The notes under the pieces are model-generated. The model was not told where the DNA came from. It saw nothing but the letters and a program-made list of their open reading frames with translations, and did not search any database. The position numbers were made by a program, and so were the translations under genes. Positions 1-7,441 of a DNA stretch of 64,000 nucleotides are shown here, in pieces. The stretch is from Streptomyces sp. CB01249 (lineage in GTDB: Bacteria; Actinomycetota; Actinomycetes; Streptomycetales; Streptomycetaceae): NCBI RefSeq assembly GCF_001905735.1, contig NZ_LISW01000001.1:241947-305946 (forward strand). Direction: 5' to 3'. Position 1 is the first letter of the stretch. The number at the start of each line of letters is the position of its first letter.

Positions 1-132
1 CGCCTTGCGATGCACCGCACCAGACGCCGCGCCCTACCCGACCCTGATCCGCCGGACAGGCCCTAGCCGGGGTGGCGACGCGCCGGTCTGCCGTGTCCCC
101 TTCCGCCGCAGAACTGAAACGAGTGATCTCCC
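1..132. other. window edge and leader of the glycosyltransferase
   Basis: No complete gene. Plus-strand frame 1 is open from the edge to a TAG at 64-66, so the last 21 codons of an upstream gene could lie here, but codon choice is not convincing. The glycosyltransferase leader has only a weak GAGTG-like Shine-Dalgarno before the ATG at 133. CGGACAGGCCCTAG (53-66) recurs at about 26.98 kb. Confidence 0.3.
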
Positions 133-1308
133 ATGACACGTCGCCGTGCCCATATCGCCATGATCGGCATCCCCGCCGTGAGCCATGTCCTGCCGAGCAT
201 CGAGGTCATCCGCGAACTGGTGGCCCGCGGCCACCGCGTCACCTACGCCAACGACCCGGTGATGGCCGAGCGCATCGAGGCCACCGGCGCCACCTTCGTG
301 CCGTACGACTCCGTGCTCCCGGTCGGTGACAACGTCTGGCCCGACGACCCGATCGCCGCCATGGGCCTCTTCCTGGACGACGCCGTCCAGGCCCTGCCGC
401 AGCTGCGCGCCGTCTACGACGAGGACCCGGCCGACCTCTACCTGTACGACATCGGGGCCTACCCGGCCCGGGTGCTGGCCGAGTCCCGGAACCGCCGCCT
501 GATGCAGCTCTACCCGACCTTCGTCGGCTGGCGGAGCTACGAGAAGGACGTGGCGGCCCAGCTGTGGACGCTGCCCGGGGCCGACGCGTACCGGGCGCGG
601 TTCACCGAGTGGCTGGCCGGGAACGGCGCGACCACGCGGGACATGGACACCTTCGTCGGCCGCCCCGACCACACCCTCGCCCTGATCCCCCGGGCGATGC
701 AGCCGCACGCGGACGACGTGGACATGGACACCGTCACGTTCGTCGGGCCGTGCTTCGCCGGGCGCGGCGAGGAGCAGAGCTGGACCCGGCCCGCCGGGGC
801 GGACAAGGTGCTGCTGATCTCGCTGGGTTCCGCGTACACCAACCGCCCGGAGTTCTACCGCAACTGCCTGGCGGCCTACGGCGACCTGCCCGGCTGGCAC
901 GTCGTCCTCCAGGTCGGCAAGCAGACGGACCTGGCGTCGCTCGGCACCGTACCCGGCAATGTCGAGGTGCACCGGTGGGTGCCGCAGCTGGCCATCCTCC
1001 AGCAGGCGGACGCCTTCGTCACGCACGCCGGGATGGGCGGCAGCTCCGAGGGGCTGTACAGCGGGGTGCCGATGATCGCCGTGCCGCAGGGCGTCGACCA
1101 GTTCATGAACGCCGACAAGCTGGTCGAGCTGGGCGTCGCCCGCCGCGTCGACACCGACGACGCCACCCCGGAGGTCCTGCGCGCGGCGCTCACCGCGCTC
1201 GTCAACGACCCCGAGGTGGCCCGGCGTTCGGCGCGGCTGCGCGAGGACGCCCGGGCGGAGGGCGGCACCCCGCGCGCCGCCGGCCTGGTGGAGGAACTGC
1301 TCGGCTGA
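133..1308 (+). CDS. macrolide-family glycosyltransferase (GT1, OleD/MGT type)
   Basis: The 391-residue product is a GT-B UDP-sugar glycosyltransferase close to OleD, which glucosylates macrolides and many other acceptors for self-protection or detoxification. The family's catalytic pair is visible: a His in SHVLP (about residue 18) and an Asp in YDIGAYP (about 106). The C-terminal donor-binding half has VPQLAILQQADAFVTHAGMGG and the VPQGVDQFMNADKL segment. No signal peptide, so it is cytosolic. It stands alone, and a strong hairpin follows it. No macrolide polyketide synthase is visible, so a resistance or detoxification role is likelier than a tailoring role. The family is secure; the natural acceptor is unknown. 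Confidence 0.9.
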   Translation: MTRRRAHIAMIGIPAVSHVLPSIEVIRELVARGHRVTYANDPVMAERIEATGATFVPYDSVLPVGDNVWPDDPIAAMGLFLDDAVQALPQLRAVYDEDPADLYLYDIGAYPARVLAESRNRRLMQLYPTFVGWRSYEKDVAAQLWTLPGADAYRARFTEWLAGNGATTRDMDTFVGRPDHTLALIPRAMQPHADDVDMDTVTFVGPCFAGRGEEQSWTRPAGADKVLLISLGSAYTNRPEFYRNCLAAYGDLPGWHVVLQVGKQTDLASLGTVPGNVEVHRWVPQLAILQQADAFVTHAGMGGSSEGLYSGVPMIAVPQGVDQFMNADKLVELGVARRVDTDDATPEVLRAALTALVNDPEVARRSARLREDARAEGGTPRAAGLVEELLG

Positions 1309-1313
1309 AACGG

Positions 1314-1364
1314 GCCCGGCCGGGGCGGTGAGCGGGTCGTCCGCGCTCATCGCCCCGGCCGGGC
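1314..1364. terminator. bidirectional terminator between convergent genes
   Basis: A 20-bp stem with one mismatch (1314-1333 pairs with 1345-1364) closes an 11-nt loop between the stops of the glycosyltransferase and etfA. Neither side has a long T-tract, as is common in Streptomyces. A separate perfect 12-bp palindrome, CCTCAGCTGAGG, follows at 1366-1377. Confidence 0.8.
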
Positions 1365-1382
1365 ACCTCAGCTGAGGGAGTG

Positions 1383-2345
1383 TCAGCCCTTGCGGGTGTT
1401 GATCTCCTCGGTGAGCTGCGGGACGACGGCGAAGAGGTCGCCGACGACGCCGTAGTCCACGAGGTCGAAGATCGGGGCCTCGGCGTCCTTGTTGACCGCG
1501 ACGATCGTCTTCGAGGTCTGCATGCCCGCCCGGTGCTGGATCGCGCCGGAGATGCCGTTGGCGATGTAGAGCTGCGGCGAGACGGACTTGCCGGTCTGGC
1601 CGACCTGGTTGGTGTGCGGGTACCAGCCCGCGTCCACGGCGGCACGCGAGGCACCCACCGCGGCACCCAGCGAGTCGGCCAGCGCCTCGATGATCGCGAA
1701 GTTCTCCGCGCCGTTGACGCCACGGCCACCGGAGACCACGATCGCGGCCTCCGTCAGCTCGGGGCGGCCCGTCGACTCACGCGGCGTACGGGACAGCACC
1801 TTCGTGCCCGTGGCGGCGGCGGAGAACTCCACCGCCAGCTCCTCCACCGCACCCGCACCGGCGACCGGCTCGACGGGCGCCGAGTTCGGCTTCACCGTGA
1901 TGACCGGGGTGCCGTGCGTGATCCGGGACTTCGTGGTGAACGAGGCGGCGAACACCGACTGGGTCGCCACGACACCCTCGGCACCGGCCTCGACGTCGAC
2001 CGCGTCGGTGATGATGCCCGACCCGACCCGCACCGCGAGGCGCGCCGCGATCTCCTTGCCCTCCGCCGAGGAGGACACCAGCACCGCCGCCGGGGAGACC
2101 GCCTGGTGGGCGGCCTGGAGCGCGTCCACCTTCGGTACGACGAGGTAGTCGGCGAACTCGGCGGCCTCCGAGACCAGGACCTTGACCGCGCCGTGCTCGG
2201 CGAGGACATCCGCCGTCGCGGACGCACCGGCGCCGACGGCGACGGCGACCGGGTCACCGATCCGCCGCGCGAGCGTCAGCAGCTCCAGCGTCGGCTTGCG
2301 GACCGCACCGTCCACGTGATCGACAAAGACGAGAACTTCAGCCAT
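1383..2345 (-). CDS. etfA: electron transfer flavoprotein alpha subunit
   Basis: A 320-residue ETF alpha subunit that, with EtfB, binds FAD and AMP and carries electrons from acyl-CoA dehydrogenases towards the quinone pool. The N-terminus [13 protein letters not shown] and the C-terminal FAD-binding region (VVSGGRGV, the [13 protein letters not shown] stretch, [21 protein letters not shown]) are typical. The ATG at 2345 is preferred over a GTG nine bases earlier because GGAG lies 8 nt before it. It follows etfB by about 53 bp in one operon, whose promoter region carries paired TetR-type operators. Confidence 0.95.
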   Translation of the reverse strand: MAEVLVFVDHVDGAVRKPTLELLTLARRIGDPVAVAVGAGASATADVLAEHGAVKVLVSEAAEFADYLVVPKVDALQAAHQAVSPAAVLVSSSAEGKEIAARLAVRVGSGIITDAVDVEAGAEGVVATQSVFAASFTTKSRITHGTPVITVKPNSAPVEPVAGAGAVEELAVEFSAAATGTKVLSRTPRESTGRPELTEAAIVVSGGRGVNGAENFAIIEALADSLGAAVGASRAAVDAGWYPHTNQVGQTGKSVSPQLYIANGISGAIQHRAGMQTSKTIVAVNKDAEAPIFDLVDYGVVGDLFAVVPQLTEEINTRKG

Positions 2346-2398
2346 CAGACCCACTCCTGCACATCAGTGAAAACGAACGACGAAACCCCGAAGCGGGA

Positions 2399-3184
2399 TC
2401 AGATGAACTTCTGGCCGGCCAGGAACTCGGCCAGCTGCTTGCCGCCCTCGCCCTCGTCCTTCACGATCGTTCCCGCAGTGCGGGCCGGACGCTCGGTCGC
2501 GGAGTCGACCGCGGTCCACGCACCCGCCAACCCCACCTGCTCGGCGTCGATCCCCAGATCGTCCAGGTCCAGGGACTTCACCGGCTTCTTCTTCGCCGCC
2601 ATGATCCCCTTGAACGACGGGTAACGCGCCTCGCCCGACTGGTCGGTCACCGACACCACCGCCGGAAGCGACGCCTCCAGCTCCTCCGACGCACTGTCCC
2701 CGTCACGACGACCACGTACGACACCGCCCTCGACCGACACCTGCGACAGCAGCGTCACCTGCGGCACACCCAGCCGCTCCGCGAGCAGCGCCGGAACCAC
2801 ACCCATCGTGCCGTCCGTCGACGCCATCCCCGAGATCACCAGGTCGTACCCGGTCTCCTCGATCGCCTTCGCCAGCACCAGCGACGTACCCAGCGCGTCC
2901 GTACCGTGCAGATCGTCGTCCTCGACGTGAACCGCCTTGTCCGCACCCATCGACAACGCCTTGCGCAACGCGTCCTTGGCATCCTCCGGACCCACCGTCA
3001 ACACGGTGACCTCCGCATCATCAGCCGCCTCCGCGATCTGCAACGCCTGCTCGACCGCATACTCGTCCAGCTCCGACAGCAGACCGTCGACATCCTCACG
3101 GTCCAACGTCAGGTCATCGGCGAAATGCCGGTCACCGGTCGCGTCGGGCACGTACTTCACAGTGACAACGATCCTCAAGCTCAC
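2399..3184 (-). CDS. etfB: electron transfer flavoprotein beta subunit
   Basis: A 261-residue ETF beta subunit (VVTVKYVPDATGD at the start, the ISGMASTDG region for nucleotide binding, and MAAKKKPVKSLDL, the dehydrogenase-recognition region). It is the first gene of the etfBA operon. The GTG at 3184 has a GGGAGAG Shine-Dalgarno 5 nt upstream. No ETF-quinone oxidoreductase is present here, so the immediate electron acceptor is encoded elsewhere. The start lies about 44 bp from two tandem 13-bp palindromes in the tetR intergenic region, so I infer repression by the divergent TetR protein. Confidence 0.95.
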   Translation of the reverse strand: MSLRIVVTVKYVPDATGDRHFADDLTLDREDVDGLLSELDEYAVEQALQIAEAADDAEVTVLTVGPEDAKDALRKALSMGADKAVHVEDDDLHGTDALGTSLVLAKAIEETGYDLVISGMASTDGTMGVVPALLAERLGVPQVTLLSQVSVEGGVVRGRRDGDSASEELEASLPAVVSVTDQSGEARYPSFKGIMAAKKKPVKSLDLDDLGIDAEQVGLAGAWTAVDSATERPARTAGTIVKDEGEGGKQLAEFLAGQKFI

Positions 3185-3227
3185 GCCGGCTCTCCCTGTA
3201 CCTGGTGGTCTCCTGCGGGAATCCTAT

Positions 3228-3262
3228 GGCACTCAGTACCCTTCGTAAAGGTACCCAGTGTC
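3228..3262. promoter_or_regulatory. paired operator (sites 1 and 2) between etfB and tetR
   Basis: Two 13-bp imperfect palindromes, GGCACTCAGTACC (3228-3240) and GGTACCCAGTGTC (3250-3262), start 22 bp apart and so lie on the same DNA face. The same motif and the same 22-bp spacing occur again at 4079-4113, downstream of tetR. This suggests dimer pairs of the adjacent TetR regulator controlling etfBA and its own gene. Confidence 0.65.
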
Positions 3263-3293
3263 GGCGGGCTGCTTTCGGTGTTACGTTTCCGGC

Positions 3294-4046
3294 ATGACCG
3301 AAGACCGGCGGCCGGCCAAGAAGCCCCCCATGCGTGACGTGCTCGCCGAGGCGGCCTTCGCGCTCTTCCTGGAGCGCGGGTTCGAGCGGACCACGGTGGA
3401 CGACATCGTCGCCCGGGCCGGAGTGGGGCGGCGCTCCTTCTTCCGTTACTTCCCCTCCAAGGAGGACGCGGTCTTCCCCGACCACGAGGGGTGCCTCGCG
3501 GACATGACCGCCTTCCTGGCGGACGCCGACGGGACCGACCCGGTCGCCACGGTGTGCGACGGCGCCCGGCTGGTGCTGCGGATGTACGCGGAGAAGCCCG
3601 AGTTCTCCGTGCAGCGCTACCGGCTCACCCGCGAGGTGCCCGGCCTCCGCACGTACGAGCTCTCCGTGGTGCGCCGCTACGAGCGGACCCTCGCCGGCTA
3701 TCTGGAGCGGCGCTGGGCCGGGGACCCGGACGCCGGGCCCGACTTCGCGCTGCGCGCCGAGGTGATCGCCGCCTCGGTCGTCGCCGCGCACAACAACGGG
3801 CTGCGGTCCTGGCTGCGTTCGGGCGGCAAGGGCGACGCGGGGGCCGAGGTGGACCGGGCCCTTGAGCTGGTGCGCGCGGTGTGGGGCGGGGCGGACGCGC
3901 GGCCCGTCGCACCCGCGCCGGAGCCTTCGCAGGCCCCCGTCTCCTCCGCCGTGAGCGACGACGAGGTCATCGTCATGGTCGCGCGCAAGGGCGCCCCGAT
4001 GTGGCGCGTGGTGCAGCACATCGAGTCCGCGCTCGGCACCGCCTGA
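3294..4046 (+). CDS. TetR-family regulator, likely controls etfBA and the DUF35 gene
   Basis: A 250-residue TetR repressor. The helix-turn-helix is near residues 35-55 (TTVDDIVARAGVGRRSFFRYFPSK), followed by a helical ligand domain. The ATG at 3294 is chosen because an earlier in-frame start at 3258 would put codons over the operator. It is divergent from etfBA and upstream of a DUF35 protein, and both promoter regions carry the same operator pair. By analogy with TetR regulators of fatty-acid or acyl-CoA genes, the effector may be an acyl-CoA; the sequence does not show this. The C-terminal 40 residues are an extra tail (DDEVIVMVARKGAPMWRVVQ). Confidence 0.85.
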   Translation: MTEDRRPAKKPPMRDVLAEAAFALFLERGFERTTVDDIVARAGVGRRSFFRYFPSKEDAVFPDHEGCLADMTAFLADADGTDPVATVCDGARLVLRMYAEKPEFSVQRYRLTREVPGLRTYELSVVRRYERTLAGYLERRWAGDPDAGPDFALRAEVIAASVVAAHNNGLRSWLRSGGKGDAGAEVDRALELVRAVWGGADARPVAPAPEPSQAPVSSAVSDDEVIVMVARKGAPMWRVVQHIESALGTA

Positions 4047-4078
4047 CGCCGCCCGCGAGAGCCGCATCCGCACTTAGT

Positions 4079-4113
4079 GGCACGCAGTGCCTTTACTCCT
4101 GGAACTAAGTGCC
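4079..4113. promoter_or_regulatory. paired operator (sites 3 and 4) upstream of the DUF35 gene
   Basis: The perfect GGCACGCAGTGCC (4079-4091) and the near-match GGAACTAAGTGCC (4101-4113) again start 22 bp apart. They match the consensus of sites 1 and 2 and lie just upstream of the DUF35 gene, so the TetR protein probably controls both flanks of its gene. Confidence 0.65.
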
Positions 4114-4176
4114 ATACGGTGCCGGTGTGCCGTCGCCGAAGCTGCGGCGCACCGAGTCGAGCGCGGGAGGCGGAAC

Positions 4177-4584
4177 GTGTTCAGTACCGGAACCGACGTG
4201 ATGGGGCGGCCGACACGCGAGGCGGAGGGGGCGCACACCAGTCAGGAAGGGCTCGTCTATCAGGTGTGCCGCTGGTGCCACACCGCCTCCTTCCGCAAAC
4301 TCCTGTGCCCCGTCTGCGCGTCGAGCGATCTCGAATCCGAGCACAGCGACGGCCACGGCGTGGTCATCCGCTCCAACGTCGTCAACCGCTACTCGCGCGT
4401 GATGCGCAACGAGTCCCTGGTCCGCTTCCCCGAAGGCTTCGTCTACCGCTGCCGGATCGTGGGCGCGGCCCCGCACATGGTGAACGTCGGCGACCGGGTG
4501 CGCCCCCTCGGCGGCCGCACCTCCGTGGCGGGCGAGGTCGTCCTCGAGGTCTGCGACCCGCCCGGCTCCTCCAGCTGGTACTGA
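4177..4584 (+). CDS. DUF35 zinc-ribbon / OB-fold protein
   Basis: A 135-residue DUF35 protein. A rubredoxin-like zinc ribbon (CRWCHTASFRKLLCPVC, two CxxC knuckles) precedes an OB-fold (HGVVIRSNVVNRYS through DRVRPLGGRTSVAGEVVLEV). DUF35 proteins usually act with thiolases or other acyl-CoA enzymes, and the OB fold is thought to bind CoA esters. No thiolase is adjacent; the shared operators tie it instead to etfBA, which also serves acyl-CoA metabolism. The GTG at 4177 is chosen for its GGGAGG Shine-Dalgarno 6 nt upstream; the earlier ATG at 4087 would overlap the operator. Confidence 0.8.
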   Translation: MFSTGTDVMGRPTREAEGAHTSQEGLVYQVCRWCHTASFRKLLCPVCASSDLESEHSDGHGVVIRSNVVNRYSRVMRNESLVRFPEGFVYRCRIVGAAPHMVNVGDRVRPLGGRTSVAGEVVLEVCDPPGSSSWY

Positions 4585-4598
4585 GGGACGCCCGGCCT

Positions 4599-5243
4599 TC
4601 ACGCTTCCAGGTAGCGCAGCACGGCGAGGACGCGCCGGTTGTAGCCGGTGGTGTGCGCGAGGCCCAGCTTGTCGAAGACGGTGTTGAGGTTCTTCTCGAC
4701 GGCGCTCAGCGAGATGTGCAGCTTCCGCGCGATGGCCGCGTTGGTGTGGCCCTGGGCAAGCGCCTCCAGGACGGTGTGCTCGCGCGGGGTCAGCCGGGAC
4801 AGCGGATCACCGTGCGTGCTGCGGATGACCAACTGCCGTACCACCTCCGCGTCGAAGACGGCCCCGCCCGCGTGGATGCGCTCCAGCGAGTCCAGGAACT
4901 CCTCCACCTGCGCGACCCGGTCCTTGAGCAGATAGCCGACCCGCTCCGCGTTCTCTGCGAGCAGCCGGGCGGCGTAGCTCCGCTCCACGTACTGGGAGAG
5001 CACCAGCACGCCGACGTCCGGCCGCCGCTCCCGGATCTCCACGGCCGCGCGCAACCCCTCGTCCTTGTGCGTCGGCGGCATCCTGATGTCGGTGACGACG
5101 ACGTCCGGCGCGTGCGCCGCGACCTGCGACAGCAGCGACTCCGCGTCACCCACCGCGCCCAGGACCTCATGGCCCTCCTCGGTGAGCAGGCGGACCAGGC
5201 CCTCCCTGAGCAGGATCGAGTCCTCGGCGAGAATCACACGCAC
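4599..5243 (-). CDS. NarL/FixJ-type response regulator
   Basis: A 214-residue two-component response regulator. The receiver domain (RVILAEDSILLREGL, phosphoacceptor Asp in DVVVTDIRMPP near residue 55, Lys in YLLKDRV) is followed by a LuxR-type helix-turn-helix (LTPREHTVLEALAQGHTNAAIARKLHISLSAVEKNLNTVFDKLGL). The GTG at 5243 overlaps the last codons of the kinase gene by 10 nt, so the two are translationally coupled. It is the last gene of the dedA-kinase-regulator operon. The target promoters are unknown; the neighbouring kinase is its obvious partner. Confidence 0.93.
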   Translation of the reverse strand: MRVILAEDSILLREGLVRLLTEEGHEVLGAVGDAESLLSQVAAHAPDVVVTDIRMPPTHKDEGLRAAVEIRERRPDVGVLVLSQYVERSYAARLLAENAERVGYLLKDRVAQVEEFLDSLERIHAGGAVFDAEVVRQLVIRSTHGDPLSRLTPREHTVLEALAQGHTNAAIARKLHISLSAVEKNLNTVFDKLGLAHTTGYNRRVLAVLRYLEA

Positions 5244-6469
5244 GGCAGCTCCGCGGTCACGGTGGTGGGGCCCCCTGAGGGGCTGTGGACGTCCAGCATG
5301 CCGTCGATCGCGGCGACCCGGCCGCGCAGCCCGGCCAGTCCGCCGCCTTCCGGATCCGCGCCGCCGCATCCGTCGTCCCGGACGCGCACGGTCAGCAGGC
5401 CGTCGCGGCGCACCACGGCCACCACGATGCCCTCGGCGCCGGAGTGCTTGGCGGCGTTGTTCACGGACTCGGAGACCACGAAGTACGCGGCCGTCTCCAC
5501 GGGCGAAGGCAGCTCCCCGGAGACTTCGTACGTCACCCGGACCGGGATCGGTGAGCGCTCCGCGACCCCGCCCAGCGCCTCCCGCAGCCCCACACTGTCC
5601 AGCGCCGTCGGATACACCCGCCAGGCCACCTCGCGGAGTTCGGCGAGCACCTCGCCCGCCTCCCGGTGCGCCTGCGCCAGCAGTGCGTCGGCGCGGTCGG
5701 CGTCCCGGGCGCGGCGGGCCCGGCCCAGCAGCATCGCGAGTGCGACGAGCCGCTGCTGGACCCCGTCGTGCAGATCGCGCTCGACGCGCCGCCGCTCCCG
5801 GTCCACCGCCCGCACCACGGCGGCCCGGCTGGCGGAGAGTTCACCGATGCGCCGCCTCAGCAACTCCCGCTCCCCGGGCCCGAAGCACTCCTGGGCGAGC
5901 CGGGCGTCCAGCGCGGCGAGCGAGAACAGCCCCTGCACGTCGAGGAAGAGGAGGACGGAGCCCAGGACCGCCTGGGTCAGCAACTCGCCCCAGCCGAGCG
6001 TGCCGCGGGCCACGCCCGCCGCGAGCAGCCCGGCCAGCACCAGGCCGAACCCGAGCAGCGCGGTCACCACCGTGCACAGCAGCCCCGAGGGGATGCGGCC
6101 GGCCAGATAGCGCAGCACCTGCTGGTCGGAGGCGCGGTGCGCGGGGAACCGGTCGCCGAAGAACACGGACCGGCGCCACCGCTCCGCCTCCGCCGGCCTT
6201 CTGGCCCCGGCCACCAGGAGGCGGCGCGCGGAGACCCGGGTGCGGGGCCATAGCAGGAACGGCCCCAGGAGCGCCCCGGCTGCCGCGAAGTACATCAGCC
6301 AGGCGAAGGCCGTCACGCAGCCGAGCAGCACCCCCGCCATCCGGGACAGCCGGGCCGCCGGGCCGTGACCGGACGCGCCCGGCACCCAGGGGGTCTCCTC
6401 CAGCACCGCGCCCCGCCCCTCCGTCTCGCGCCCGGGGCCCCCTCGCCCGGGCCCGGTCGGCCGAACCAT
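5234..6469 (-). CDS. sensor histidine kinase (HisKA_3)
   Basis: A roughly 411-residue membrane histidine kinase of the NarX/DesK class. Two hydrophobic blocks of paired helices (about residues 40-75 and 125-190) lead to the dimerisation/phosphoacceptor helix (RVERDLHDGVQQRLVAL, with the phosphorylated His) and an HATPase domain (SESVNNAAKHSGA as N box, RDDGCGGAD, GGLAGLRGRVAAI). There is no large extracellular domain, so it may sense the membrane itself or the DedA protein. The ATG at 6469 has a GAGGGGG Shine-Dalgarno. An ATG at 6487 overlapping the dedA stop as ATGA is an alternative start. Confidence 0.9.
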   Translation of the reverse strand: MVRPTGPGRGGPGRETEGRGAVLEETPWVPGASGHGPAARLSRMAGVLLGCVTAFAWLMYFAAAGALLGPFLLWPRTRVSARRLLVAGARRPAEAERWRRSVFFGDRFPAHRASDQQVLRYLAGRIPSGLLCTVVTALLGFGLVLAGLLAAGVARGTLGWGELLTQAVLGSVLLFLDVQGLFSLAALDARLAQECFGPGERELLRRRIGELSASRAAVVRAVDRERRRVERDLHDGVQQRLVALAMLLGRARRARDADRADALLAQAHREAGEVLAELREVAWRVYPTALDSVGLREALGGVAERSPIPVRVTYEVSGELPSPVETAAYFVVSESVNNAAKHSGAEGIVVAVVRRDGLLTVRVRDDGCGGADPEGGGLAGLRGRVAAIDGMLDVHSPSGGPTTVTAELPCV

Positions 6470-6483
6470 AGTTCCCGGCCCCC

Positions 6484-7155
6484 TCATCCGGCATCCCGAC
6501 GGTGCCTGGCCCGCCCCGCCGCGCGTGACCGGACGCGCACGACGACGTACAGCACGAGCGCCACCGCGCATAGCAGCAGTACGGCTTCGGAGAGCACGCC
6601 GACGTAGTCGCCGACGGTGTCCCACTGGTCGCCGAGCCAGTAACCGGCCATCACCAGCACGGAGTTCCAGGCCAGACTGCCCACCGCGGTCAGCCCGAGG
6701 AACGTCGGCAGCGGCATGCGTTCCAGGCCCGCCGGTACGGAGATCAGGCTCCGGAAGATCGGCACCATCCGGCCCAGCAGCACCGCCTTCGTGCCGTGCC
6801 GCAGGAACCACGCCTCGGTGCGCTCCAGGTCGGCCGCCCCGACCAGGGGCAGCCGCGTCCACAGGGCGTGCACCCGGTCCCGTCCGAACAGCGCCCCGAT
6901 CCAGTACAGGGCCGTCGCTCCCGCCACCGAACCGAGCGTCGTCCAGAACAGCGCCGAGGCGAGCGACAGCACCCCCTGACCGGCGGCGAACCCGGTCAGC
7001 GGCAGGATCACCTCGCTCGGCAGCGGCGGGAAGAGATTCTCCAGGGCGATGGCCAGACCGGCCCCCGGAGCGCCGAGGGCGTCGATGAGGTCGGCCGCCC
7101 AGCCGGCGAATCCTCCGGCGGGTTCCTGAGGCAGAGCGAGCGGGACGGGGTGCAT
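6484..7155 (-). CDS. DedA/VTT-family membrane protein
   Basis: A 223-residue DedA-family (SNARE-associated/VTT) inner-membrane protein, a family implicated in lipid scrambling and membrane homeostasis. Typical features are ENLFPPLPSEVILPLTGF near residue 35, the GSVAGATALYWIG segment and the FGR-RMVPIFRSLISVPAGLERMPL signature, with four to five hydrophobic helices. The ATG at 7155 has GGAG 6 nt upstream. It heads an operon with the kinase and response regulator, which suggests that the two-component pair responds to envelope state and that DedA is its output or its sensor partner. Confidence 0.88.
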   Translation of the reverse strand: MHPVPLALPQEPAGGFAGWAADLIDALGAPGAGLAIALENLFPPLPSEVILPLTGFAAGQGVLSLASALFWTTLGSVAGATALYWIGALFGRDRVHALWTRLPLVGAADLERTEAWFLRHGTKAVLLGRMVPIFRSLISVPAGLERMPLPTFLGLTAVGSLAWNSVLVMAGYWLGDQWDTVGDYVGVLSEAVLLLCAVALVLYVVVRVRSRAAGRARHRRDAG

Positions 7156-7369
7156 GCGGGGCTCCAGACGGACGGGCCGCCGGGGCACCCTGCCCCGGCT
7201 CCCCGCCACGCTAGAAAGCGGCGGACCGCGCCGGTATGAGGGTCGCCGCCGTCCGGGGTGCGGTTTACCGCAGGGGCGCCCGTCGAGGGCGGCACACCCG
7301 AGTCATCCGATGAACTTTGCGCCCGCCCTTCTCCCGGAGGGGCGGCGCCGCTACCATCGGGACGCGAAA

Positions 7370-7383
7370 TGGGAGCGCTCCCA
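7370..7383. promoter_or_regulatory. CebR-type operator TGGGAGCGCTCCCA
   Basis: A perfect 14-bp palindrome identical to the operator of CebR, the LacI-family cellobiose-responsive repressor of Streptomyces. It lies 58 bp before the start of the GH74 gene in the 7156-7441 intergenic region. It predicts induction of the xyloglucanase by cello-oligosaccharides. No cebR gene is in this window. Confidence 0.9.
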
Positions 7384-7441
7384 CATCCGTTCACGCCCTT
7401 GACCGCCCTTGTCGGCGGACCTGTTCGGAGGAGACGTTTCC

